Origin: Planctomycetaceae bacterium
Lineage (GTDB): Bacteria; Planctomycetota; Planctomycetia; Pirellulales; Thermoguttaceae
Direction of reading: 5' to 3'
Length of the DNA stretch: 51,546 nucleotides
Assembly (NCBI GenBank): GCA_004556055.1
Contig: SFIW01000013.1
Span: 1 to 51,546, forward strand
The translations under genes were made by a program, and so were the position numbers. The stretch's first letter is position 1, and each line of letters begins with the position of its first letter. The notes beneath the pieces were generated by a model, which searched no databases, had not been told where the DNA came from, and saw nothing but the letters and a program-made list of their open reading frames with translations. Shown one piece after another: positions 17,227-24,319 of this stretch.

Positions 17227-18249
17227 CTATTTTGAGGACTTCCCTCCCTTATTATCTTCATTCCTAAGGAGTTCCAAAATGTAGAAGGAATCCACCGCCA
17301 GGCGAAGGTCGTCGAGCTGTACCTTCAGGTTGTTGAGCTGTTCCCTCTGGGATCTATAGTTCGGCTTGTCCGCGTTTGAAGCGGACTTGGATTGCGACTT
17401 TTTCTTTTGATCGCGTTTGACAAAGCTGTCGCCGCAAATAGCGCGCAGCTCGTCCTCCAGTCCGGCGTCGAGCGCGTCCACGTCAAACTTGGCTTTAGGC
17501 GTTTCGGGAAGATGGTTTCCCACCTCCTCTTCGCCAACTTGGAAGTCGTCGAGGTTGTACTTTTTAGGTTTGGCCGCGTTCGCCTCTAACTCCGTGTCCT
17601 CTGAATCTACGGCGCCGAGGGGATCCAGTTCGATGATCGCAAGAGGCTCGTACTGGGGGCCGTTGCGCTGGAGATCGCTTGAGTAAAGAACCACGTTATC
17701 GACGGGAGAGGTTCCGAAATAGAGATCGGAACGCTCGTTAAGCATATCCGCCAACGAAGCGTTTTGCGAGTTCGTAGCGTTCTGAACGGTTGCGTATTGG
17801 GGAATCTTGACCTTAACGTTGCGATCCTTTTTGCGGGCGCGTCCAATCGTGAGGTGAGGCCTGAATTCTCGACCTTCGACGGGATACCCCAAGTCTTCGA
17901 GCTCTTTGTCGATCCGCGCCGCGAGATTGCGGATTTCGTCGATTCCGTCGGTGACTCCGATCCATATGGAACGCGGGTTTGAGGAGTCGGGGAAGGCTCC
18001 CAACCCCTCGAAGACGAGATCAAACTGTTCTACGCCTTTGCAGGCGCGTTCGATCGCGGCGATTAAGAGATGTAATTCCGTTGTGGGTACGTTAGGACCG
18101 AGAAATTTTAAGGTTACGTGAAAGTTTTCGTCGTCGACCCATTTCACGTCGGGAAAGGCGTTTTGCAAGGGTTTCACGGCCTTTTGCGCTTGACTCCTAA
18201 TAGCGGGGGAGATATCGACGGCAATAAAAGCGCGTATGGTAGAATTCAT
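17227..18249 (-). CDS. thpR: RNA 2',3'-cyclic phosphodiesterase with C-terminal extension
   Basis: The first 210 residues form a 2H-phosphoesterase: IRAFIAVDIS at the start, then the two catalytic motifs HVTLKFLG (near residue 44) and HLTIGRAR (near residue 134). This family opens 2',3'-cyclic phosphates on RNA ends (formerly called 2'-5' RNA ligase/LigT). A further 120 residues are unusual: an acidic linker, then a basic segment and a helical, possibly coiled-coil end (LNNLKVQLDDLRLAVDSFYI). ATG 18249 has GAGGG at 7 bases; the longer frame to 18285 is not needed. It lies 39 bases downstream of proB on the same strand and is probably cotranscribed with it. Confidence 0.85.
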   Translation of the reverse strand: MNSTIRAFIAVDISPAIRSQAQKAVKPLQNAFPDVKWVDDENFHVTLKFLGPNVPTTELHLLIAAIERACKGVEQFDLVFEGLGAFPDSSNPRSIWIGVTDGIDEIRNLAARIDKELEDLGYPVEGREFRPHLTIGRARKKDRNVKVKIPQYATVQNATNSQNASLADMLNERSDLYFGTSPVDNVVLYSSDLQRNGPQYEPLAIIELDPLGAVDSEDTELEANAAKPKKYNLDDFQVGEEEVGNHLPETPKAKFDVDALDAGLEDELRAICGDSFVKRDQKKKSQSKSASNADKPNYRSQREQLNNLKVQLDDLRLAVDSFYILELLRNEDNKGGKSSK

Positions 18250-18288
18250 AGTTAATCCCTCGTGCAAAGAATGGGTTTCGCTCAAATG

Positions 18289-19428
18289 TCACTGTGCAAG
18301 TTGGAGATTGTTCCTGTGAACAATCACTTCATAAAAAGGCCCTTCATGGTCGAGGGCGTCGGCAATTTCCGCGGATTTTTTCCGGCATATTCTGCGGGCG
18401 TCTTCGCTGGAGTAGTTGGTAAGCCCGCGAGCAATTTCGTTGTTGTTTTCGTCGATAATTTCGACGACGTCTCCTTTTTTAAAGACGCCAAGGGAACGAA
18501 CGACGCCGATAGGTAGGAGACTTTTCCCCAGCTCTTTGACAGCGCGAGCAGCGCCGGAGTCGACGACGAGCGCGCCGCATGGAGCGGCATGTTGGAACCA
18601 TCTTTTACGCGCTGGCAACGATTTATTTGGTAAGAAGAGGGTTCCCACTTCTTCGTAGTTGTAAATTTTGCGCAGAATGGCGGGGTCGGACCCATTGGCG
18701 ATTATCATTGCGCCGCCGGCTCTTCCAACAATCTGCGCCGCTTTGAGCTTACTCGCCATCCCCCCCTTGCTTCGTCGCGACTTCTTTTCGGCGACCATCT
18801 CCATGAGATCAGGACTCCACTCTTGGACGCATTTTACAATCTTGGAATCCGGAAGCTCAGGATCTCCGTCGTACAATCCGTCGACGTCGGTCAGGAGTAT
18901 TAGAAGCGCTTCCGGGAAGAGGGAAGCGACGAGCGCCGCCAGACGATCGTTGTCGCCAAAAGTCAAGGAAAGCTCGGCGGAACTGACGGCGTCGTTTTCG
19001 TTGACGATCGGGAGCGCCCCGAGATTTAGTAGCGAATCGAACGTATTGCGGAGAGTGAGGTAACGTCTGCGTTCCGTGAAGTCGTCGGCGGTGAGGAGTA
19101 TTTGGGCGGCGATTAGACGACTATCGACGAGCGCGTCTTCATAAGCCTGAATCAACGCGCCTTGACCGATGGCGGCGACCGCCTGCAAATCGGCGAGATC
19201 TCGAGGTCTCTCCGCGAGATTCAAACGCGCCATCCCCGCGCCGACTGCGCCGGAACTGACGAGCACCACCTGCACGCCGCGAGAACGTATGTCGCAGAGG
19301 TCTTTCGCGAGGCTGTTGATTCTCTCGACGTTTAAATAGCCTTCCTTCGTCGTCAGGACGTTGGTGCCCACTTTGACGACAAGAAGCTTCGTTTTCTCTA
19401 TAATTTCTTTTCTACTAGACGTTTGCAT
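18289..19428 (-). CDS. proB: Glutamate 5-kinase with PUA domain
   Basis: This is a 379-residue enzyme catalysing ATP-dependent phosphorylation of glutamate, the first step of proline synthesis. The amino acid kinase domain is clear: LLVVKVGTNVL at residues 13-23, VSSGAVGAGM, PIVNENDAVS, FGDNDRLAALVAS, LLTDVDGLYDGDP, SKGGMASKLKAAQI. The C-terminal PUA domain (GALVVDSGAARAV to the end) is present, as in full-length bacterial enzymes. The usual partner proA is not adjacent; thpR follows instead. No Shine-Dalgarno sequence is visible before the ATG at 19428. An inverted repeat lies about 100 bases upstream. Confidence 0.95.
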   Translation of the reverse strand: MQTSSRKEIIEKTKLLVVKVGTNVLTTKEGYLNVERINSLAKDLCDIRSRGVQVVLVSSGAVGAGMARLNLAERPRDLADLQAVAAIGQGALIQAYEDALVDSRLIAAQILLTADDFTERRRYLTLRNTFDSLLNLGALPIVNENDAVSSAELSLTFGDNDRLAALVASLFPEALLILLTDVDGLYDGDPELPDSKIVKCVQEWSPDLMEMVAEKKSRRSKGGMASKLKAAQIVGRAGGAMIIANGSDPAILRKIYNYEEVGTLFLPNKSLPARKRWFQHAAPCGALVVDSGAARAVKELGKSLLPIGVVRSLGVFKKGDVVEIIDENNNEIARGLTNYSSEDARRICRKKSAEIADALDHEGPFYEVIVHRNNLQLAQ

Positions 19429-19524
19429 AATGAAGACGCAAGGCGCTACGCGGAAGCGCTCGAATAATAAAAATTAACGACAAGTCTCTGCGACAGAATA
19501 ATCCCCAAAAGAAGGGCGCTGTTA

Positions 19525-19559
19525 TTTTCTATTGATAAACAAAAACTGTCAATAGAAAA
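19525..19559. repeat. 11-bp inverted repeat between proB and hisA
   Basis: TTTTCTATTGA (19525-19535) and TCAATAGAAAA (19549-19559) are perfect inverse copies separated by 13 bases. They lie between the divergent proB and hisA genes. On the minus strand the repeat contains a TTGACA. It may be an operator or a terminator-like barrier. No further function can be read. Confidence 0.55.
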
Positions 19560-19652
19560 AGCTTTATTTCGAGAATGGCAACGCGTCGATCCCCGACTTT
19601 ACGAGAAGATTCTTCGCTTTGGCGTCGGCCTTCCATAATCTAAAAGGGACGT

Positions 19653-19658
19653 TATAAT
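19653..19658 (+). promoter_or_regulatory. Candidate -10 box for the hisA operon
   Basis: A perfect TATAAT lies 67 bases before the hisA ATG. The -35 region 16 bases upstream (TTCCAT) matches the consensus only weakly. Confidence 0.4.
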
Positions 19659-19724
19659 AAACAGTCCAATCGCGCTAGGTTTAGATACTGATTGCATCAA
19701 GTAAACGAGAGACGAGGTAGAAGC

Positions 19725-20447
19725 ATGGAAATTTGGCCGGCGATCGATATTCGCGGCGGACAATGCGTTCGATTACGCCAAGGTGATTATGGTCAGGAGA
19801 CTGTCTACGGCTCTTCCCCTGCGGCGATGGCGGAGCGGTGGTTCCAGAAGGGGGCCAAGCGACTTCATCTTGTCGATCTTGACGGCGCGAAAGAAGGTTC
19901 TAGCGTTAATTTTGAAGCGATTCGCGAGCTCGTTGAAAAGGTTGCCCCGCACGGAGTGAAGTGCGAACTTGGCGGCGGCGTGCGATCTCAGGAAACGATT
20001 GAAACGCTCCTTTCGCTCGGTTTAACGCGCCTCGTCGTCGGAACTCTAGCGCTCAAAGATCCCGACTGGTTTGCGCAGATGTGCGAGAAGTACCCGCATC
20101 GTCTCGTTCTCGGAATCGACGCGCGCGGCGGAATGGTAACGACCGACGGCTGGCTCGAGACGAGTCAGACCCCCGCGACCGAGTTAGCGAAACGTTACGA
20201 CGGTTTGCCGATCGCGGCTCTTGTTTATACTGACGTCGCGACGGACGGCATGATGCGCGGCCCCAATATTCCCGAGTGCGTTTCGATGACGCGCGCGACG
20301 TCGATCCCGGTCGTTGCTTCCGGGGGCGTGACGCGAATAGACGACGTTCGCCGCCTTGCCGAAGCCGGTATTCCCGCCTGTATCATAGGTCGCGCGTTGT
20401 ATGAGAATACAATAGCCTTGGAAGACGCTCTTCAATTCGAAGAGTGA
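19725..20447 (+). CDS. hisA: Phosphoribosylformimino-5-aminoimidazole carboxamide ribotide isomerase
   Basis: This is a 240-residue (beta/alpha)8 barrel with MEIWPAIDIRGGQCVRL at the start (catalytic Asp 8), HLVDLDGAKEG, CELGGGVRS, VVGTLALKD, VLGIDARGG, VYTDVATDGMMRGPN (second catalytic Asp) and VVASGGV. It performs the Amadori rearrangement of ProFAR in histidine synthesis. Its length is normal. The start at 19725 is chosen for GAGGT upstream. No other his gene is nearby. It is followed after 57 bases by the ketoacyl synthase gene, which may share its transcript. Confidence 0.94.
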   Translation: MEIWPAIDIRGGQCVRLRQGDYGQETVYGSSPAAMAERWFQKGAKRLHLVDLDGAKEGSSVNFEAIRELVEKVAPHGVKCELGGGVRSQETIETLLSLGLTRLVVGTLALKDPDWFAQMCEKYPHRLVLGIDARGGMVTTDGWLETSQTPATELAKRYDGLPIAALVYTDVATDGMMRGPNIPECVSMTRATSIPVVASGGVTRIDDVRRLAEAGIPACIIGRALYENTIALEDALQFEE

Positions 20448-20504
20448 TCCGTCTTAAAGCCGTGTTCTTCCATCCGTTTAGACCAATTGGTTTTGGAGAT
20501 ATTT

Positions 20505-21752
20505 ATGCAAGGTCGCGACGATTCGGAGCGTATTGTTATCACAGGCGTGGGGCTTGCCTCCCCCAACGGCGACAACCTCGCGGAATTCAGAAACGCGCTT
20601 CTTAACGGAGTGAGCGGGGTAGTTCCTTACGAGATTCGTTATTTCGGTAAGACCGTCGCGGGCGTTTGCCATTGCGATATAACTAAGTATCGTCCCAAAA
20701 GAGAGATTCGCCGCGGCACGCGCGCTGGAAGCCTTTCCGTGTATTGCGTCGGCGAGGCGATCGCGGACGCGGGCCTGAACTGGGATTGCGTCGATAAAAG
20801 CTCCGTCGGCGTCTATATCGGTGTGACGGAACACGGGAACGTCGAGACGGAGAATGAGATTTACGAAATCAAGCAGTATGATTACGACTGTTCGTATTGG
20901 TCTCATCACCACAATCCGCGCACGGTAACGAACAATCCAGCGGGTGAAGTAACGCTGCGTTACGGAATAACGGGCCCACATTATACGTTGGGCGCGGCGT
21001 GCGCGGCGGGCAACGCCGCGTTGATTCAAGGCGTGCAGCAGCTCCGTTTGGGCGAGGTCGACCTAGCGTTTGCGGGGGGCGTCTCCGAGAGTATTCACAC
21101 GTTCGGCATTTTTGCGGCGTTTAACGCGCAAGGAGCGCTTGCTCGCAACGAAGATCCGACGAAGGCTTCGCGACCGTTCGACGCAGATCGCAACGGTATC
21201 GTCGTCTCGGAAGGCGGCTGCGTGTACGTTCTCGAACGTCTCAGCGACGCGAAGAAGCGCGGCGCGAAGATTTACGGCGAAATACTCGGCTACGGTATGA
21301 ACTCCGACGCCACGGACTTCGTGCTTCCCAACGCGGAACGTCAGGCGCAGTGCGTTCGTAAGGCGTTGAAGAACGCGGGACTTGCTCCGGAGGAAATCGA
21401 CCTGGTAAATACGCACGCAACGGCAACTCACGCGGGCGACTCCCTCGAGATCCAGGCGCTGCGCGAGGTTTTTGCGGATAGTCGTAAGACGTACGTCAAC
21501 AATACGAAGAGCTTTATCGGACATGCGATGGGAGCCGCCGGCGCGCTGGAATTGGCGGGTAATCTTCCGTCGTTTGAGGACGGGTTCGTCCATCCGACGA
21601 TCAACGTCGACAATCTCGATCCGGAGTGCGAGATTCGCAATCTCGTTTTGAATAAGCCGGTAGAGGTCGGCAACGTTCGGACAATATTGAACAATTCGTT
21701 CGGCATGGTGGGTATTAACGCCGTGACGATCGTAGGGAAATACGAGGGCTGA
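20505..21752 (+). CDS. Beta-ketoacyl-ACP synthase (KAS II/FabF-like)
   Basis: This is a thiolase-fold condensing enzyme of about 415 residues. The catalytic triad is present: Cys near 166 (GAACAAGNAAL), His near 303 (NTHATATHAGD) and His near 339 (KSFIGHAMGAAGALE). RPFDADRNGIVVSEGG and NNSFGMVGINA are further hallmarks. It should extend an acyl chain held on an acyl carrier protein. The presence of a dedicated carrier gene next door, away from a fab cluster, suggests a special lipid or secondary pathway instead of general fatty acid synthesis. The start at 20505 has GGAG 6 bases upstream. A 10-bp palindrome ACCAATTGGT (20482-20491) lies just before it. Confidence 0.9.
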   Translation: MQGRDDSERIVITGVGLASPNGDNLAEFRNALLNGVSGVVPYEIRYFGKTVAGVCHCDITKYRPKREIRRGTRAGSLSVYCVGEAIADAGLNWDCVDKSSVGVYIGVTEHGNVETENEIYEIKQYDYDCSYWSHHHNPRTVTNNPAGEVTLRYGITGPHYTLGAACAAGNAALIQGVQQLRLGEVDLAFAGGVSESIHTFGIFAAFNAQGALARNEDPTKASRPFDADRNGIVVSEGGCVYVLERLSDAKKRGAKIYGEILGYGMNSDATDFVLPNAERQAQCVRKALKNAGLAPEEIDLVNTHATATHAGDSLEIQALREVFADSRKTYVNNTKSFIGHAMGAAGALELAGNLPSFEDGFVHPTINVDNLDPECEIRNLVLNKPVEVGNVRTILNNSFGMVGINAVTIVGKYEG

Positions 21753-21828
21753 GCCTTCGTTGACGCGCGTCGCGCAAGCGTCGCGTTTTCGATCGCGGGG
21801 AACGGTTCAGTTCCAAACGCGTAACAAC

Positions 21829-21876
21829 ATGAGTTTGCGTCGGCGTGAAAGATTGCGCGTCGCGGCGCCTGACTAG
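21829..21876 (+). CDS. Possible 15-residue Arg-rich upstream reading frame
   Basis: The frame encodes MSLRRRERLRVAAPD and ends 9 bases before the acyl carrier protein ATG. Its TAG stop overlaps that gene's AGGAG ribosome site. It has no ribosome site of its own that I can see. It could couple translation or be chance in a GC-rich spacer. Confidence 0.15.
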   Translation: MSLRRRERLRVAAPD

Positions 21877-21885
21877 GAGTGAAAG

Positions 21886-22140
21886 ATGGCCGTTTCGGTT
21901 GAAGACATTAGAAATACGATTATCGAAGTGCTCACAGAAATTGACGATACGATCGACGCCGACGCGTTGAAGGACGACGTTCCTTTCCGTGAACAGCTTG
22001 AACTTGACAGTATGGACATGCTCGACGTAGTTCTCGGTCTGCGTCGTCGTTATAAGCTGCCGATTCCCGAGTCCGATTATGTTCATCTTCAAACGATGAA
22101 TTCGACGATCGAATATCTTCTTCCGCTTCTCAATAACTGA
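21886..22140 (+). CDS. Acyl carrier protein
   Basis: This is an 84-residue acidic four-helix carrier. The phosphopantetheine attachment motif is LELDSMDMLDVV, with Ser near residue 42. The C-terminal part is more basic and aromatic than in the housekeeping AcpP (LRRRYKLPIPESDYVHLQT), as in dedicated carriers. AGGAG lies 7 bases before the ATG. It follows the ketoacyl synthase after 133 bases. The likely partners are that synthase and possibly the FAAL/oxoamine synthase fusion downstream. Confidence 0.9.
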   Translation: MAVSVEDIRNTIIEVLTEIDDTIDADALKDDVPFREQLELDSMDMLDVVLGLRRRYKLPIPESDYVHLQTMNSTIEYLLPLLNN

Positions 22141-22276
22141 ACGGATAGTCGAGTCCGTCGTCGTGAAACGTCGCGACGACGCTAGTTTGAAATTCTATCG
22201 AAAATATTTTGATTTGATTATGAGACGCCTTTTCGATTTTGCATTTGGTTCGCGAGTTTGGCTCAACCTTACTTGC

Positions 22277-22293
22277 CGTCCAGGGGACGGCTG
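22277..22293 (+). promoter_or_regulatory. Hairpin before the leuA leader peptide
   Basis: GCCGTCC and GGACGGC form a 7-bp stem with a loop of 3 bases, ending a few bases before the ATG of the Leu/Val-rich frame. It could hide the leader's ribosome site. Confidence 0.4.
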
Positions 22294-22296
22294 TTA

Positions 22297-22353
22297 ATGG
22301 ACAACCAAGCGTTAGTAATTTTGGCCTTGGTCGGGTTGGTAGTCGCTTTTTAG
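22297..22353 (+). CDS. Putative branched-chain leader peptide for leuA
   Basis: A short frame encodes the 18 residues MDNQALVILALVGLVVAF and stops with TAG 64 bases before the leuA start. Nine of the 17 residues after Met are Leu (4), Val (4) or Ile (1), bunched from residue 6 to 16. All four Leu codons are TTA or TTG. A GCCGTCC/GGACGGC hairpin lies just upstream and holds the only ribosome-site-like sequence (AGGGGA). This composition and position are what a transcription or translation attenuator of a leucine gene would have. A classical terminator with a T-run is not evident between it and leuA, so any control may act on translation. Confidence 0.45.
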   Translation: MDNQALVILALVGLVVAF

Positions 22354-22417
22354 CGCCTAACGCAGAATTAAAATAAAACGGTCGACGTGGTCGGCCTAAA
22401 AATAGTGAGGTATGATA

Positions 22418-23992
22418 ATGACGTCGCAGTGTGATATATCGAATCAGAACGCTCGTAAGATAATTGTTTTTGACACGACGCTGCGCGACGGAGAGCAGTC
22501 TCCCGGCGCAAGCATGAATCTGAACGAAAAGGTACAAGTCGCTCAGGCTCTCGTCGAGCTCGGCGTCGACGTGATCGAAGCAGGGTTTCCGATCGCGTCT
22601 CCCGGGGATTTCGACTCGGTTCGCGAAATCGCGAAAGTCGTGCGCGGCTCCTCTGTTTGTGGACTTGCGCGTTGCGTCGATAAAGACATTGATCGCGCCT
22701 GGGAAGCCCTGAAGGAAGCGGAAAATCCCCGAATTCACGTCTTTCTGGCGACTAGCGCGATTCACCGTGAATTCAAACTGCGCATGACGCGGGAGGAAAT
22801 TATCAGTCGCGCCGTTGAAGGCGTCAAACGCGCCCGAGGTTATTGCTCGAATATCGAGTTTTCTCCCGAAGACGCGTGCCGTACTGAGATCGATTTCTTG
22901 TGCAAAGTCGTCGAGGCGGTAATCGACGCGGGCGCGACGACCGTGAATATTCCCGACACCGTGGGATACACGACGCCCTTTGAAATGACCAAACGGATCG
23001 AAACGCTGATGAATCGCGTTCCTAACGTCGACAAAGCGGTGATCAGTATTCATTGCCACAACGACCTGGGTATGGCGGTCGCCAACTCCCTGGCCGCAGT
23101 CGCCGCCGGCGCCGGACAGATTGAGTGCGCGATTAACGGCTTGGGCGAGCGGGCGGGCAACTGCGCGTTAGAAGAGGTCGTGATGGCTCTTCGCACGCGC
23201 CGCGATTTCTTCGGTCTCGACACGCGGATCGTTTCGCAGCGTCTCGTCCCGACGAGTCGTCTAGTCTCCAAAGTTACCGGTCTGAAGGTTTCGAGAAATA
23301 AGGCGATAGTCGGTCGCAACGCCTTTGCTCACGAATCGGGCGTTCACCAGGACGGCGTTCTGAAGGAACGTTCGACATATGAAATCATGAGCGCAGAGAG
23401 CGTCGGCTTTGTGAAGAACGACCTCGTTTTAGGGAAGCACAGCGGTCGCGCCGCTTTAGCCGATCGTATCAAAGCCCTTGGTTTTGATCTCTCCAAAGAG
23501 CGTCTGGACGCGGCGTTCGACGAGTTCAAACGTCTGGCGGATCTCAAGAAAGATATTTTTGACGCGGATATTATCGCGATCGTCGATCGTCAGAACGCGA
23601 GCCGTCTCACCGGCAAAGAGGCGGATTGGCGCTACGTTTCGTATTCGCTCTCTAGCGGTTCCGAGAGCAAACCTTCCTTCAAGGCGGTATTGTCTCAGAA
23701 CGGGATCGAGCATACGGCGACTTCCGACGAAGGAGACGGCCCGGTTCACGCGATGTTTTGGGCTGTTCAGCAGATTGTCGGTCTGCGCATTCTGTTGAAA
23801 GAATTCAAGATAGACGCTGTAACCTGCGGCTCTGACGCCCAAGGCGAAGTGCGCGTTCGCGTGACCGACGTCGATACGAATATCGACTATTTAGGGCGCG
23901 CAACCTCGACCGACGTCTTCGAAGCGGCGCTCCAGGCGGTGATTGACGCGGTTAATCGAATTCAACATGCGCGCGAGGGACAGCAAGCCTGA
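22418..23992 (+). CDS. leuA: 2-Isopropylmalate synthase
   Basis: This is an enzyme of about 524 residues that condenses acetyl-CoA with 2-oxoisovalerate, the first step of leucine synthesis. The catalytic barrel shows DTTLRDGEQSPGASM near the start, GFPIASPGDF, FSPEDACRTE, NIPDTVGYTTP, the metal-binding SIHCHNDLGMAVAN, and CAINGLGERAGN. The linker HESGVHQDGV and a full C-terminal LeuA regulatory domain (to residue 520) are present, so leucine feedback is likely. I prefer the ATG at 22418 because GAGG lies 7 bases upstream; an ATG at 22412 overlaps it. A Leu/Val-rich leader frame precedes it and a terminator follows. Confidence 0.95.
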   Translation: MTSQCDISNQNARKIIVFDTTLRDGEQSPGASMNLNEKVQVAQALVELGVDVIEAGFPIASPGDFDSVREIAKVVRGSSVCGLARCVDKDIDRAWEALKEAENPRIHVFLATSAIHREFKLRMTREEIISRAVEGVKRARGYCSNIEFSPEDACRTEIDFLCKVVEAVIDAGATTVNIPDTVGYTTPFEMTKRIETLMNRVPNVDKAVISIHCHNDLGMAVANSLAAVAAGAGQIECAINGLGERAGNCALEEVVMALRTRRDFFGLDTRIVSQRLVPTSRLVSKVTGLKVSRNKAIVGRNAFAHESGVHQDGVLKERSTYEIMSAESVGFVKNDLVLGKHSGRAALADRIKALGFDLSKERLDAAFDEFKRLADLKKDIFDADIIAIVDRQNASRLTGKEADWRYVSYSLSSGSESKPSFKAVLSQNGIEHTATSDEGDGPVHAMFWAVQQIVGLRILLKEFKIDAVTCGSDAQGEVRVRVTDVDTNIDYLGRATSTDVFEAALQAVIDAVNRIQHAREGQQA

Positions 23993-24034
23993 ATAGTTTA
24001 ATCCTTGTCTTGGCGCGTGACGCGACATTGAAGC

Positions 24035-24076
24035 GGCGTCGTTTGATTCTATAAACGGCGCCGTTTTTCTTTTTTG
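24035..24076 (+). terminator. Rho-independent terminator after leuA
   Basis: GGCGTCGTTT and AAACGGCGCC pair over 10 bases (one G-T pair) around an 8-base loop, followed by a long T-rich tail. Confidence 0.8.
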
Positions 24077-24096
24077 TTTTCACGGACGCGGTTTAT

Positions 24097-24125
24097 TTGA
24101 CGGTATGAGAGAAAAACGCGATAAT
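24097..24125 (+). promoter_or_regulatory. Sigma-70 promoter of the FAAL fusion gene
   Basis: TTGACG (24097-24102) and GATAAT (24120-24125) are spaced by exactly 17 bases. The -10 box forms part of the loop of the AAAAACGC/GCGTTTTT hairpin. The transcript leader would be about 190 bases long. Confidence 0.65.
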
Positions 24126-24137
24126 TGAGCGTTTTTT
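24112..24137 (+). terminator. Terminator-like hairpin overlapping the promoter
   Basis: AAAAACGC (24112-24119) and GCGTTTTT (24129-24136) form an 8-bp stem ending in six T residues. Its 9-base loop contains the -10 box of the downstream promoter. Confidence 0.55.
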
Positions 24138-24319
24138 GTAGACGCGCCGCAAAACTAAGCCGATTAGTATTGAAGGTTGTCTTGCGGTTTGACCGTATTA
24201 ACCTTCGATCCTTAGTCGCGAGACTGCGACAGTAAGGCGTTCGTCATGTTCTTTGCGCGTTCCATGACGCGCGAGCAGTACAAACATTTTTGATTTTTTT
24301 ATTTGCATTGGAGACTTCC

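Larger units (their letters stand above)
23993..24319 (+). other. Spacer between leuA and the FAAL fusion gene
   Basis: This spacer of about 330 bases holds no gene. In order it contains the leuA terminator, a strong promoter interlocked with a second terminator-like hairpin, and two hairpins in the expected mRNA leader: GAAGGTT (24172-24178) with AACCTTC (24200-24206), enclosing CGGT/ACCG, and GTCGC (24215-24219) with GCGAC (24226-24230). I do not recognise a known riboswitch. Confidence 0.5.

Noticed and set aside
22130..23059. A 309-codon minus-strand frame opposite leuA
   Set aside because: It mirrors the conserved leuA sequence and covers its upstream region without any ribosome site or domain.
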